64,000 nucleotides of DNA from Aeromicrobium camelliae (GCF_003850045.1 NZ_RQJX01000001.1:186001-250000); one strand, 5' to 3'. Counted from the first letter of the stretch, positions 27,585-39,802 are shown. Numbers and translations are program-made. Notes: generated from the letters alone by a model not told the origin.

Positions 27585-28943
27585 GTGGTGAGCTCCTCGT
27601 GGCGCTGGCGCATTCCGCCTGGCATAGCGCACCCCGTGCGGTTGCTTCCGCTCGTGTTCCTGGGACTCATCCTCGTCGGCACGGTGTTGCTGCTCATGCC
27701 GTTCGCGCGCGAGGGCGATTCGGCACCCACCTTCATGGACGCCTTCTTCACGGCGACGTCCGCGGTCACCGTCACCGGTCTGGCCACCGTGGACACGGGC
27801 ACCTACTGGTCGATGATCGGCCAGATCATCATCCTGGTCCTCGTCGAGATCGGCGGCATCGGCATCATCGCGCTGGCCACGATCCTCGGCCTGTTCGTCG
27901 GAGGCCGCTTGGGTCTGCGCACGCAGATGCTCGCCCAGGTCGACATGCACGTCGTGAGTCTCGGCGAGGTCAGGCCGCTGTTCCGACGCGTCACCGTGAC
28001 CCTGGTGAGCTTCCAGGCAGTCACCGCTCTCATCCTCACCATCCGCTACCGCCTCGTGTACTTCGACTCCCTGCCCGAGGCGGTCTGGCACGGCGTGTTC
28101 GACGCGGTGATGGCGTTCAACAACGCGGGATTCTCGCTCAACTCCGACAGCCTGACCCGCTACGCCGGCGACGTGGCCGTCATCATCCCGATCTCCGTCG
28201 CCGTCTTCATCGGCGCCGTCGGGTTCCCCGTGCTCGCCGAGCTGTACCGCGGCTGGCGGCGCCCCAGTCGTTGGACCATCCACACCCGTCTGACGGTGTG
28301 GGGGTCGTTGATGCTCTTCGCCATCGGCTCGCTGGCGTTCCTCACGATCGAGTGGGCCAATCCCGCGACGCTCGGCAACATGCCGCTCGTCGAGAAAGTC
28401 GTCACGGCGATCGAGGGCGGCATCATGCCGCGGTCGGGCGGCCTGCAGAGCTTCGACTGGAATCACGTCGAGGCGGAGACGCAGGGCATCGCCGTCGTCA
28501 TGATGTTCATCGGTGGAGGCAGCGCGAGTACGGCCGGCGGCATCAAGGTCACGACGTTCCTGCTCCTGGCCTTCGTCATCCTCGCCGAGCTGCGGGGCGA
28601 CCCGGAGGTGCAGATCGGCCGTCGCTCGGTCAGCGGTCGCACCGTCCGCACGGCGGTCAGCATCGCGCTGCTGGCCGTGATGCTCGTCTACGGCGGGACG
28701 TTGCTGCTGATGCTCATGTCCGGTGCCTCCTACATCGAGGCGCTGTTCGAGACGACGTCCGCCTTCGGCACCACCGGCCTGTCGACGGGCCTGACGCCCG
28801 AACTCAACGCGCCGTCGCAACTCGTGCTCATCGTCTTGATGTTCGTCGGGCGAGTGGGCACCATTGCGGCAGCGTCCGCGTTCGTACTGCGGCGTCGTCA
28901 GCCGCGGTACCACCTTCCCGAGGAGCAACCGATCATTGGGTAA
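27585..28943 (+). CDS. ktrB: Potassium uptake protein KtrB/TrkH
   Basis: A 452-residue K+ transporter of the SKT superfamily with four M1-P-M2-like repeats. Pore-loop glycines are in TSAVTVTGLATVD, AFNNAGFSLNS, IMPRSGGLQS and TSAFGTTGLSTG. It carries K+ inward through the membrane, gated by the cytoplasmic KtrA ring encoded next. The length is in the KtrB range. The gene looks leaderless and divergent from the GlfT1-like gene; ktrA overlaps its last codons. Confidence 0.94.
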   Translation: MVSSSWRWRIPPGIAHPVRLLPLVFLGLILVGTVLLLMPFAREGDSAPTFMDAFFTATSAVTVTGLATVDTGTYWSMIGQIIILVLVEIGGIGIIALATILGLFVGGRLGLRTQMLAQVDMHVVSLGEVRPLFRRVTVTLVSFQAVTALILTIRYRLVYFDSLPEAVWHGVFDAVMAFNNAGFSLNSDSLTRYAGDVAVIIPISVAVFIGAVGFPVLAELYRGWRRPSRWTIHTRLTVWGSLMLFAIGSLAFLTIEWANPATLGNMPLVEKVVTAIEGGIMPRSGGLQSFDWNHVEAETQGIAVVMMFIGGGSASTAGGIKVTTFLLLAFVILAELRGDPEVQIGRRSVSGRTVRTAVSIALLAVMLVYGGTLLLMLMSGASYIEALFETTSAFGTTGLSTGLTPELNAPSQLVLIVLMFVGRVGTIAAASAFVLRRRQPRYHLPEEQPIIG

Positions 28944-29610
28944 GAACGACAATCCCCTCACCGCCCCCGTCCTCGTGGTCGGGCTCGGCCGGTTCGGCTC
29001 CTCGGTCTCGCGTTCGCTCGAGCGCCTCGGTCACGAGGTGCTCGCCGTCGACGAACGTCCCGACATCGTGCAGAAGTACGCGAGCGACTTCACCCACGTG
29101 GTGGCGGCGGATACGACGGACACCGAGGCGTTGCGCCAGATCGGCGCCGAGCAGTTCGATCGCGCGGTCGTCGGCATCGGGACCGACATCGAGGCCAGCG
29201 TCCTGACCGTCCTGAGCCTCGTCGAGCTCGGCGTCGAGGAGGTCTGGGCCAAGGCCATCAACGCCAAGCACGCGCGCATCCTCGAGCGGGTCGGTGCCAC
29301 CCACGTCGTGCGACCCGAGTCCGCCATGGGCGAGCGGGTCGCGCACATGGTCACCGGGGCAATGATCGACTACATCGAGTTCGACGACGGCTTCTCGATC
29401 GCGCGGACCCGCGCGCCCCGGGTCGCCTTCGACCAGACGCTCGCCGAGGCCGCGCTGCGCAGCAAGTACGGCATCACGGTCGTCGGAGTCAAACGGCGGG
29501 GCGAGGACTTCACTTACGCCCGGCCCGAGACGCTCGTCAACGCCTCCGACGAGCTCATCGTCTCCGGCCCCACCCGCAAGGTCGAGGAGTTCTGCGCCCT
29601 TCGTGGATGA
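28936..29610 (+). CDS. ktrA: Potassium channel regulatory subunit KtrA (RCK)
   Basis: A 224-residue RCK protein. The Rossmann motif VVGLGRFGSSVS and the acidic residue in AVDERPDIV bind nucleotide, followed by an RCK-C domain (about 140-224). It forms the ring that gates KtrB in response to ATP/ADP. The start TTG at 28936 overlaps the ktrB end by 8 nt and has AGGAG at 28921-28925; longer in-frame starts lie inside ktrB and read like its shadow. Confidence 0.93.
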   Translation: MGKNDNPLTAPVLVVGLGRFGSSVSRSLERLGHEVLAVDERPDIVQKYASDFTHVVAADTTDTEALRQIGAEQFDRAVVGIGTDIEASVLTVLSLVELGVEEVWAKAINAKHARILERVGATHVVRPESAMGERVAHMVTGAMIDYIEFDDGFSIARTRAPRVAFDQTLAEAALRSKYGITVVGVKRRGEDFTYARPETLVNASDELIVSGPTRKVEEFCALRG

Positions 29611-29650
29611 ACCGGCTCTCGTTTGCCGTGCGGTTGTGCTGCGACGGGAG

Positions 29651-29656
29651 TAGCGT
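29651..29656 (+). promoter_or_regulatory. -10 hexamer of the sodium:solute symporter gene, leaderless
   Basis: TAGCGT ends 8 nt before the GTG at 29665. The in-frame GTG/ATG-like starts further upstream would precede the promoter and are rejected. Confidence 0.6.
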
Positions 29657-29664
29657 CACCGACT

Positions 29665-31353
29665 GTGATCGCAGCAGACTCGACGTTCCGGTTGGACGCG
29701 AACTTCGTCGACTACCTCATCGTGGTCGCGTACTTCGCCGTGGTCTTGGGCATCGGGCTCTTGGCGCGACGACAGGTCTCGTCCAGCATCGACTTCTTCC
29801 TCTCCGGCCGGTCGCTGCCGGCGTGGGTCACCGGCCTGGCCTTCGTCGCCGCCAACCTCGGCGCCGTCGAGATCATGGGCATGTCGGCGAACGGCGCGCA
29901 GTACGGCATGGCGACGGCGCACTACTTCTGGGTGGGCGCGGTGCCGGCGATGCTGTTCCTCGGCGTCGTGATGATGCCGTTCTACTACGGCTCCGGTGTC
30001 CGCAGCGTGCCCGAGTTCATGCGCAAGCGGTTCGGTACGGGCGCGCACCTCGTCAACGCCCTCAGCTTCGCGATCGCCCAGCTGCTGATCGCCGGCATCA
30101 ACCTGTTCCTGCTCGCGACGATCGTCAATCGTCTGCTCGGGTGGTCGCTGTGGGTCTCGCTCGTCGTCGCCGCGGCGATCGTGCTGAGCTACACCGCCCT
30201 GGGCGGGTTGTCCGCGGCCATCTACAACGAGGTCCTGCAGTTCTTCGTCATCGTCGCCGCCCTCGTGCCGCTCACCACCATCGCGCTGCACAAGGTCGGC
30301 GGCTGGGACGGCATCCGCGAGCAGATCCAGCCCGGACCTGAGCAGCTCAGCTCGTGGCCCGGCACCGACCTCACCGGTATCGACAATCCGTTCTGGTCGG
30401 TCGTGGGCATCGTCTTCGGCCTCGGCTTCGTGCTCTCGTTCGGTTACTGGACGACCAACTTCGTCGAGGTCCAGCGCGCGATGGCGGCGGACTCGATCTC
30501 GGCGGCGCGACGTACGCCGATCATCGGCGCGTTCCCCAAGATGTTCATCCCCTTCGTCGTCATCATCCCCGGCATGATCGCCGCGATCATCGTGCCGGAG
30601 CTCGCAGCGCTCAAGGGCGGTGACGCGGTCGAGGGGGTCACCTACAACGACGCGATCCTGCTGCTCATGCGCGACCTGCTGCCCAACGGCATGCTCGGCA
30701 TCGCGATCGCGGGTCTGCTGGCCTCGTTCATGGCGGGCATGGCGGCCAACATCTCGGCGTTCAACACGGTCTTCAGCTACGACCTGTGGCAGCAGTACGC
30801 GGTCAAGGACCGCGAGGACAGCTACTACACGAAGGTCGGCCGGCTGGCGACCGTCGCCGCCACGGTCGTGGCGATCGGCACCGCCTTCATCGCCTCGAAC
30901 TACAGCAACCTGATGGACTACCTCCAGACGCTGTTCGGGTTCTTCAACGCACCGCTGTTCGCCACCTTCATCCTCGGCATGTTCTGGAAGCGGATGACAC
31001 CGACGGCGGGCTGGACGGGTCTGGTCTCCGGCACCCTCGCTGCGATCGTGGTGGCGATCCTCAGCCAGGATGCGCTCGGCGGACTGAGCCTGGGCGTGCT
31101 GCCGTTCAGCGGTCAGGGCGCGAGCTTCGCTGCGGCCGGCGCGGCCTTCGTGGTCGACATCGCCGTCAGCGTCGCCGTCACCTTCGTGACCGCTCCGAAG
31201 CCGGAGAAGCAGCTCGTCGGGCTCGTCTACTCGCTGACGCCCAAGGAGTCGCTGACCGACCCCGACCAGGCGTCGCTGCCCTGGTACCAGTCGCCGGTCA
31301 AGCTGGCCGGTATCGCGCTGGTCATCGTCATCATCTTCAACGTGATCTTCTGA
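29665..31353 (+). CDS. Sodium:solute symporter (SSS family)
   Basis: A 562-residue transporter with about thirteen helices of the SSS (SLC5) family. Helix 1-2 region: YFAVVLGIGLLARR and SIDFFLSGRSLPAWVTGLA; later GGLSAAIYNEVLQFF and GYWTTNFVEVQRAMAA, conserved in the core fold. It imports an organic solute with Na+; the substrate cannot be told from sequence (sugars, inositol, nucleosides and carboxylates are all transported by relatives). A small membrane protein gene follows after 10 nt and is probably co-transcribed. Confidence 0.9.
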   Translation: MIAADSTFRLDANFVDYLIVVAYFAVVLGIGLLARRQVSSSIDFFLSGRSLPAWVTGLAFVAANLGAVEIMGMSANGAQYGMATAHYFWVGAVPAMLFLGVVMMPFYYGSGVRSVPEFMRKRFGTGAHLVNALSFAIAQLLIAGINLFLLATIVNRLLGWSLWVSLVVAAAIVLSYTALGGLSAAIYNEVLQFFVIVAALVPLTTIALHKVGGWDGIREQIQPGPEQLSSWPGTDLTGIDNPFWSVVGIVFGLGFVLSFGYWTTNFVEVQRAMAADSISAARRTPIIGAFPKMFIPFVVIIPGMIAAIIVPELAALKGGDAVEGVTYNDAILLLMRDLLPNGMLGIAIAGLLASFMAGMAANISAFNTVFSYDLWQQYAVKDREDSYYTKVGRLATVAATVVAIGTAFIASNYSNLMDYLQTLFGFFNAPLFATFILGMFWKRMTPTAGWTGLVSGTLAAIVVAILSQDALGGLSLGVLPFSGQGASFAAAGAAFVVDIAVSVAVTFVTAPKPEKQLVGLVYSLTPKESLTDPDQASLPWYQSPVKLAGIALVIVIIFNVIF

Positions 31354-31363
31354 GGACACCACC

Positions 31364-31606
31364 ATGAGCGAACCGACTACCAAGAAGACCGCCGGCGCCT
31401 TCGACATCCGGTACATCATCGGAGGGCTGCTCGGCTTCTACGGCGTCGTCCTCGTCGTCGTCGGCCTGTTCTTCACGTCCGAGGAGGATCTGGCCAAGGG
31501 CGACGGATTCCACGTCAACCTCTGGACCGGGATCGCGCTGCTCGTGACCTCTGCGATCTTCGCTGCCTGGGCCCGCTGGCGGCCCATCATCGTCGAAGAA
31601 TCGTGA
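31364..31606 (+). CDS. Small two-helix membrane protein, partner of the symporter
   Basis: An 80-residue protein with two transmembrane helices (about 19-38 and 52-70) joined by a short acidic loop (TSEEDLAKGDGFHVNLW). I recognise no characterised family. It starts 10 nt after the symporter stop, so the two are almost certainly in one operon; a small stabilising or regulatory subunit is the natural guess. The ATG lacks a strong ribosome binding site, consistent with translational coupling. Confidence 0.7.
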   Translation: MSEPTTKKTAGAFDIRYIIGGLLGFYGVVLVVVGLFFTSEEDLAKGDGFHVNLWTGIALLVTSAIFAAWARWRPIIVEES

Positions 31607-31679
31607 CACCGGGCCGAGGTCCGGTCGTGATGGCGGCGCCGATGCTCGTCCTGTCTCCGGGCGCACGCGGGCGCCTGGC

Positions 31680-31685
31680 TAGCAT
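31680..31685 (+). promoter_or_regulatory. -10 hexamer of leuS, leaderless
   Basis: TAGCAT ends 6 nt before the GTG at 31692. No T-box or other structured leader fits, because transcription would begin at the start codon. Confidence 0.65.
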
Positions 31686-31691
31686 TGACAG

Positions 31692-34544
<2,853 letters not shown>

Positions 34545-34583
34545 CTCCCTCCCGGGCACCGCACCGCGGCGATCGCGGGTGGT

Positions 34584-34589
34584 TAAGGT
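34584..34589 (+). promoter_or_regulatory. -10 hexamer of degV, leaderless
   Basis: TAAGGT ends 6 nt before the ATG at 34596; no ribosome binding site is present. Confidence 0.65.
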
Positions 34590-34595
34590 GACGCC

Positions 34596-35438
34596 ATGAC
34601 CATTGCGATCGTCACGGATTCGACGGCATCGCTCGATCCGGACGACGCGCGTCGCGAGAAGATCGCGGTCGTGCCGACGACGGTCGTGGTCGGGTCCGAG
34701 GTCTTCACGGAGGGGGTCGACATCACGGCCGACCGGATCGCGGAGGCGCTCGCGCAGAAGGTGAAGGTCAGCACCTCGCGCCCGTCGCCGGAGACGTTCG
34801 CCGCCGTGTACGCGGGCCTGGTCGCCGACGGCGCCACCGAGATCGTCTCGGTCCATCTCAGCTCCAAGGTCTCCGGCACGATCGATTCGGCCAGGATGGC
34901 CGCCGCACGCTGCCCTGTGCCGGTGCACTTCGTCGACACCCGCCAGGTCGGTATCGCCACCGGCTTCGCGGCCGCCGCGGCAGCGCGTCTTCGCGACCTC
35001 GGCGCGTCGAGCGCCGAGATCGTGGCGGCGGCTCGCGCGGCGGGGGAGCGGTCGACCGTGCTGCTGTACGTCGACACCCTCGAGTACCTCAAGCGCGGAG
35101 GCCGGGTGGGCGTCGCCGCGTCCGTCATCGGCTCCGCCCTCGCCGTGAAGCCGATCCTCACCGTCCGCGACGGCGAGGTCGTTCCGTTGGAGAAGGTGCG
35201 GACCGCGTCGAAGGCGCTCGCCCGAGTCGTGGAGCTCGCGCGGCAGGCCACCGAGCGGTTCCCGGCAGGCTTCGTCGCCGGGGTGCAGCACCTCGCGGCC
35301 CGCGAGCGCGCGGAGGATGTCGCTGCCCAGCTCGCCGAAGTGTGGGGGTGGGACCACGTTCCGGTCGACGAGGTCGGTGCGGACATCGGCGCTCACGTGG
35401 GGCCGGGGATGATCGCGGTGACGGTCACGGGCCGGTAG
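34596..35438 (+). CDS. DegV family fatty-acid-binding protein
   Basis: A 280-residue DegV protein. TDSTASLDPDDARR opens the N-terminal domain, VSTSRPSPETF and VSVHLSSKVSGTIDSA line the fatty-acid site, and LEYLKRGGRVG is the characteristic later block. Members bind a fatty acid and, in Gram-positive bacteria, FakB proteins of this family present it to the kinase FakA. No fakA (DAK-type kinase) gene is next to it here, so its partner is unknown. Confidence 0.93.
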   Translation: MTIAIVTDSTASLDPDDARREKIAVVPTTVVVGSEVFTEGVDITADRIAEALAQKVKVSTSRPSPETFAAVYAGLVADGATEIVSVHLSSKVSGTIDSARMAAARCPVPVHFVDTRQVGIATGFAAAAAARLRDLGASSAEIVAAARAAGERSTVLLYVDTLEYLKRGGRVGVAASVIGSALAVKPILTVRDGEVVPLEKVRTASKALARVVELARQATERFPAGFVAGVQHLAARERAEDVAAQLAEVWGWDHVPVDEVGADIGAHVGPGMIAVTVTGR

Positions 35439-35511
35439 ACGAGCGCCGTCCACAGCTCGCTCGGGTCCACAACAGCGGTCGCACGGCCTGACGGCGTCGA
35501 CCGCATCCGCC

Positions 35512-35517
35512 TAGCGT
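35512..35517 (+). promoter_or_regulatory. -10 hexamer of comEA, leaderless
   Basis: TAGCGT ends 7 nt before the GTG at 35525, which begins the comEA-comEC transcript. Confidence 0.65.
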
Positions 35518-35524
35518 CGGCGAC

Positions 35525-36232
35525 GTGGTTCAGGGTCCAGCTCCAGAGGAGACGCGCGCGGAAGTGGCGCGGCGTCGGCTCGCCGAGCTCGCCGCGGCCT
35601 TCGACGCCCAGTGGCAGCCCGACGACGAGCCCGCTGACGACGACGCTTCGCCTCCCCGTCATGCTCGCCTCCGCGACCGTCACCTCGCGCTCGTCGGCAT
35701 CGCGGGGGTCGCGGTCCTCGTCCTCGTCGGTTGGTGGGTCCTGGCCGGCCGGCCTGAGCGCATCGACGAGCCTGTCGCGATCGCCCCGTCGTCCGAATCG
35801 GCCACCGCGCCGGTCGTCGACGAGCTCGTCGTCGACGTGGTCGGTGCGGTCGCGCGTCCGGGGATCGTCACGGTGCCACCGGGCAGCAGGGTGCACGAGG
35901 CGATCGAGGCCGCCGGCGGCCTCGTCGGCCAGCCGGACACGACGTCGCTCAACATGGCCCGGGAGCTGACCGACGGCGAACAGCTACTGGTCGGCATCGC
36001 GCCGCCCGCCGCAGGGCCGACCGGGACGGGCGAGGGGCAGGCGCTCGACCTCAACCGGGCGGATCAGCCCGCGCTCGAGGAGCTGCCGGGCATCGGCCCG
36101 GTCACGGCCACGGCGATTCTGGACTGGCGCTCCGAGAACGGGCCGTTCCGCAGCGTGGAGGACCTGCTCGACGTCAAGGGGATCGGCGAGGCCACCCTCG
36201 CGGAACTGCGCGACCACGTCGTCGTGCGATGA
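35525..36232 (+). CDS. comEA: ComEA-like DNA-binding protein
   Basis: A 235-residue membrane-anchored protein: a cytoplasmic N-terminus, one transmembrane helix (about 56-77), an external SLBB domain (VVDVVGAVARPGIVTVPPGS, about 100-155) and a C-terminal helix-hairpin-helix domain (LNRADQPALEELPGIGP ... LDVKGIGEATL). ComEA is the dsDNA receptor of the uptake machinery and hands DNA to ComEC. Its stop overlaps the comEC start (ATGA). No late pilus or comF genes lie in the window, so competence itself is not shown. Confidence 0.92.
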   Translation: MVQGPAPEETRAEVARRRLAELAAAFDAQWQPDDEPADDDASPPRHARLRDRHLALVGIAGVAVLVLVGWWVLAGRPERIDEPVAIAPSSESATAPVVDELVVDVVGAVARPGIVTVPPGSRVHEAIEAAGGLVGQPDTTSLNMARELTDGEQLLVGIAPPAAGPTGTGEGQALDLNRADQPALEELPGIGPVTATAILDWRSENGPFRSVEDLLDVKGIGEATLAELRDHVVVR

Positions 36233-38457
36233 CGCAGTTCGTCGCAGGCCCTCGCGGGCTCCACGACCTGCGCGTGGTTCCCGCGGCCGTCCTGGCCTGG
36301 GGTGCGACGGCGTGGGCTGTCGACCAGACAGCCGGATCGGTCGTCGTCCTCACTCTCGCTGCGCTCGCCGTCGCGGCGCTCTTGGTGCGCCGCTCCGTCC
36401 TCGCGTTCCCGATGCTCGTCCTCGCGATCGTTCTTCTCGGGACCGCCGCACGGGTGGCGGTCGTCGAGGCCGACCCGCTTCGGCTCTGGGCCGAGGAGGG
36501 GCGATACGTGACGGCCGAGGTCGAGGTGCGTCAGGACGCGCGCATCGTCGGACACCTCGGCCAGCAGTCCGCTGTCGTCGCGGTGCTGGTCCGCGAAGCG
36601 GAGAGCAGCGCGGGCGGAGTGCGGACCAGAGCCCGGGCCACGGTCTTCGTCCGCGACGACCCGACCGAGCTCGTGGTCGGCCGCCGTGTCCTGCTGGAAG
36701 GGCGACTAGCGCCGGCGGAGCGCTCGGACGAGGTGGCGACCGTGAGTGCGACGCGCGTCAGCCCAGCACGCGAGGGACCGTGGTGGTGGGAGGCGAGCGA
36801 ACGGGTGCGTGAGGGCATCCGGACGGCCGTCGCCCACCACGACGGCTCCGCCGCTGCCCTCGTCCCCGCGTTGGTCAGCGGCGACGTCTCCGGTATCGAC
36901 GAAGCGCTCCAGGACGACTTCCGGCGCGCCGGACTCACTCACCTGACCGCGGTCTCCGGCAGTAACCTCACCATCGTCCTGGGCGCCGTGCTCCTGGTCG
37001 TGCGCCGGACCCGCCGCACCGGTGTGATCCTGCTGGCGGCGCTCGCGGCGATCGCCGTCTTCGTGCTTGTCGCCCGGCCCGAACCGAGTGTGCAACGGGC
37101 GGCGATCATGGGCACCGTCGCGGTCATCGCGATGGGCCGCGGCACGCGCGACGGTCTCCGCGCACTCGCATGGGCCGTGCTCGGCGTCCTCGTGCTCGAT
37201 CCGTGGATGAGCCGGCAGGCCGGGTTCATTCTGTCGGTGTGCGCGACGAGCGGCATCGTCCTCCTGGGTCCGCCGCTCACCGATCGCCTGGAGCGGTGGA
37301 TGCCCTCGTGGGCTGCGATGGCGCTCGCCGTGCCGCTGAGCGCTCACCTGGCCTGCGTTCCCACCATCGCGGCGATCTCCGAGGAGGTCTCGCTGGTCGC
37401 GGTGGCGGCCAACGTCGCCGCCGCGCCCGCCGTCGCGCCGGCCACGGTGCTCGGCCTGCTCGGCGGGCTGCTCGCGCTCGTCGCAGAGCCGCTGGCACGG
37501 GTCAGCGGCTCCCTGGCGGTCGCAGCAGCCTCCCTCATCGTGGCGGCCGGCCGGCAGGCGGCGTCCTTCGACGGCGCCGCGGTGGCGTGGACGCGCCCGT
37601 GGTGGGTGCTCGTCCTGCTGCTTCCCCTCATCGTCGTCGGCATCCTGGCGGTCGCCCGCCGGCCCGTGATCGCCGCCGGTCTGACCGTCGGGCTGCTCGT
37701 CGGCATCGTGCGGCCGCCGCAGACCGGATGGCCGCCCTCGCAGACCGTGATGGTCGCGTGCGACGTCGGTCAGGGCGACGCCAGCGTCGTTCCCACGGCA
37801 CCCGGCGAGGCCATCGTCGTCGACGTCGGGATCGAACCGGGGCCGGTCGACAGGTGCCTGCGTCGCTTGGGGGTCGAGCGGATCCGACTTCTGATCTTCA
37901 GCCACGCCGATGCCGACCATGTGGCGGGATGGCGCGGAGCGATCAGGGGACGGACAGTCGATCAGGTGCTTGTCGGGCCGTCCGGTGGCCCGGAGGTGCC
38001 GGGCGTCCCGCAGGTCATCGCGGCGCCCGGAGACACCCTCCGCGTCGGTGACGTGACGGTCGAGACGTTGTGGCCGCCCACGCAGGGCGACGCGGCGCCC
38101 TCCGATCGCAACGACGTCAGCCTGCTGCAACGCGTCACCGTGCACGGGGTGCGCGTGCTGTTCACGGGAGACTTGGGCGAGAAGGCCCAACGGCGAGCGA
38201 TGCGATCAGCGGACATCACGGCGGACGTGCTCAAAGTCGCCCATCATGGCAGCGCGGACCAGTCGGCGGAGTTCATCGAGCGGACCGGAGCGCGGGTCGC
38301 CACCGTGAGCGCCGGGGCCGGCAACGACTACGGGCATCCCACGGCGACGGCGCTGCGGCTCTTGCGCGAGCACGGCGTTCAGTGGTGGCGCACCGACGTG
38401 CACGGTGACGTGGCCGTCACGCGGGACGGGGGAGCTCTGCGCGCCGTCACGCCGTGA
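36229..38457 (+). CDS. comEC: ComEC/Rec2 DNA uptake channel
   Basis: A 742-residue polytopic protein. It has a leading hydrophobic region and a DUF4131-like part, the Competence domain (about 220-490) with GLTHLTAVSGSN, and a C-terminal metallo-beta-lactamase domain with FSHADADHVAGW and VLKVAHHGS. ComEC forms the channel through which single-stranded DNA crosses the membrane. The metal-site histidines and aspartates are retained, so the nuclease-like domain could be active. holA follows, as in many bacteria. Confidence 0.94.
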   Translation: MTQFVAGPRGLHDLRVVPAAVLAWGATAWAVDQTAGSVVVLTLAALAVAALLVRRSVLAFPMLVLAIVLLGTAARVAVVEADPLRLWAEEGRYVTAEVEVRQDARIVGHLGQQSAVVAVLVREAESSAGGVRTRARATVFVRDDPTELVVGRRVLLEGRLAPAERSDEVATVSATRVSPAREGPWWWEASERVREGIRTAVAHHDGSAAALVPALVSGDVSGIDEALQDDFRRAGLTHLTAVSGSNLTIVLGAVLLVVRRTRRTGVILLAALAAIAVFVLVARPEPSVQRAAIMGTVAVIAMGRGTRDGLRALAWAVLGVLVLDPWMSRQAGFILSVCATSGIVLLGPPLTDRLERWMPSWAAMALAVPLSAHLACVPTIAAISEEVSLVAVAANVAAAPAVAPATVLGLLGGLLALVAEPLARVSGSLAVAAASLIVAAGRQAASFDGAAVAWTRPWWVLVLLLPLIVVGILAVARRPVIAAGLTVGLLVGIVRPPQTGWPPSQTVMVACDVGQGDASVVPTAPGEAIVVDVGIEPGPVDRCLRRLGVERIRLLIFSHADADHVAGWRGAIRGRTVDQVLVGPSGGPEVPGVPQVIAAPGDTLRVGDVTVETLWPPTQGDAAPSDRNDVSLLQRVTVHGVRVLFTGDLGEKAQRRAMRSADITADVLKVAHHGSADQSAEFIERTGARVATVSAGAGNDYGHPTATALRLLREHGVQWWRTDVHGDVAVTRDGGALRAVTP

Positions 38458-38479
38458 CGGACCTGTCGGCCGGCGTCGT

Positions 38480-38485
38480 TATCCT
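38480..38485 (+). promoter_or_regulatory. -10 hexamer of holA, leaderless
   Basis: TATCCT ends 6 nt before the GTG at 38492. It rules out the longer in-frame reading that overlaps comEC. Confidence 0.65.
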
Positions 38486-38491
38486 CGAGGC

Positions 38492-39466
38492 GTGGCCACG
38501 GCATTCGGCAAGATCCTCCTCATCACCGGCAATGCCGAGTTCCTGGCCGAGCGCACGCGGATCCGCGCCGTGCGGGCCGTGCGTGAGGAACAGCCCGACG
38601 TCGAGCTGACCGAGGCCGTGGGCGGCGCCGTCGTCGCCGGTGAGCTGGCTGCGCTGACGAGCCCGTCACTGTTTTCCGCCGCCACCGCACTCGTGCTCAC
38701 CGAGCTGGAGAACCTGCCCGAGGCGCCGGCCACCGAGCTGATCGCCTATGCCGCCGACCCGCAGCCGGACGTGGCGGTGATCTTGATCCACAGCGGAGGC
38801 AACAAGGGCAAGGGCGTGCTCGACAAGCTCCGCAAGGCGTCGGCCGTGCACGAGGTCAAGGTCCAGGCGCCCAAGTACGAGCGCGACTACGCCGCATGGG
38901 TCCGCACCGAAGCCCGTGACCTCGGCCGCTCGATCGACGAGCAGGCCGCGGGGCTCCTGGTCACCTCCGTGGGCCAGGACCTGCGCGCCCTCGCGGGCGC
39001 ACTCGATCAGCTCGCCGTCACCACTGAGGCTGGAGCCCCGATCACCGGCGCCGTCGTGCGCCAGTACTTCGGCGGCCGAGCGGAGGTCCGCGGCTACGAG
39101 ATCGCCGATGCCGCCATCGCCGGGCAGCTCGCCGACGCCCTCGAACGCGCCCGCTGGGCCGAAGCCGCCCGGGTCGCGCCCGTGCTCATCACGTCGGCCT
39201 TCGCGTCGGGGCTGCGCCAGCTCGCCACCCTCGCCAGCGCGCCGGGCGGGCTACGCGACCAGGACCTCGCCGCCCAGGTCGGTGCTCCACCCTTCAAGAT
39301 CCGGGTGCTGCGTCAGCAGCTGCGCTCCTGGGACAGCGACGGTCTGCGTCGAGCCCTGGACGCGGTCGCCGACGCCGATGTCGAGGTCAAGGGCGGAGGC
39401 TCGGAGCCCGGCTATGCCATCGAGCGCATGATCCTGCGCGTCGCGGCGGCCCGTCAGCGCGCCTGA
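38492..39466 (+). CDS. holA: DNA polymerase III delta subunit
   Basis: A 324-residue clamp-loader delta subunit. It begins GKILLITGNAEFLAERT in place of a functional Walker A loop, carries SPSLFSAATALVLTELENL, and continues through SGGNKGKGVLDKLRKA to the C-terminal collar domain with PPFKIRVLRQQL. Delta opens the beta clamp during loading at replication forks. It lies between comEC and rpsT, the standard actinobacterial arrangement. A terminator hairpin follows. Confidence 0.93.
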   Translation: MATAFGKILLITGNAEFLAERTRIRAVRAVREEQPDVELTEAVGGAVVAGELAALTSPSLFSAATALVLTELENLPEAPATELIAYAADPQPDVAVILIHSGGNKGKGVLDKLRKASAVHEVKVQAPKYERDYAAWVRTEARDLGRSIDEQAAGLLVTSVGQDLRALAGALDQLAVTTEAGAPITGAVVRQYFGGRAEVRGYEIADAAIAGQLADALERARWAEAARVAPVLITSAFASGLRQLATLASAPGGLRDQDLAAQVGAPPFKIRVLRQQLRSWDSDGLRRALDAVADADVEVKGGGSEPGYAIERMILRVAAARQRA

Positions 39467-39492
39467 ACGCAAGCGCACGCCCCCGGGAACGA

Positions 39493-39524
39493 CGATGCCC
39501 CGCTCCCTGGGGAGCGGGGCATCG
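39493..39524. terminator. Bidirectional terminator between holA and rpsT
   Basis: A 14-bp perfect stem (39493-39506 with 39511-39524) and a 4-nt loop lie 26 nt after the holA stop and 17 nt from the convergent rpsT stop, so the hairpin can serve both genes. Confidence 0.85.
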
Positions 39525-39541
39525 ATGTCAGCGCGGGTGCG

Positions 39542-39802
39542 TCAGAGCGCAGCGGCCTTCTTGGCGATCGCGGACTTGCGGTTCGCCGCCTGGTTCTTGT
39601 GGATGACGCCCTTCGAGGCGGCCTTGTCGAGCTTGCGGCCGGTCTCGCGAGCGAGCTCCTTGGCCTTGTCGAGCTCTCCGGCCTCGACGGCCTCGTTGAA
39701 GCGGCGGACCGAGGTCTTCAGAGCCGAACGCACGGACTTGTTCCGCTGGCGCGCAAGCTCATTCTGACGGTTGCGCTTGATCTGCGACTTGATGTTCGCC
39801 AC
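39542..39802 (-). CDS. rpsT: 30S ribosomal protein S20
   Basis: An 86-residue ribosomal protein S20, which binds 16S rRNA in the body of the small subunit. The N-terminus [20 protein letters not shown] and the C-terminal [22 protein letters not shown] are diagnostic, and the protein is strongly basic and helical. The start codon is GTG at 39802. It is oriented opposite to holA and lepA, as usual in this phylum. Confidence 0.98.
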   Translation of the reverse strand: MANIKSQIKRNRQNELARQRNKSVRSALKTSVRRFNEAVEAGELDKAKELARETGRKLDKAASKGVIHKNQAANRKSAIAKKAAAL

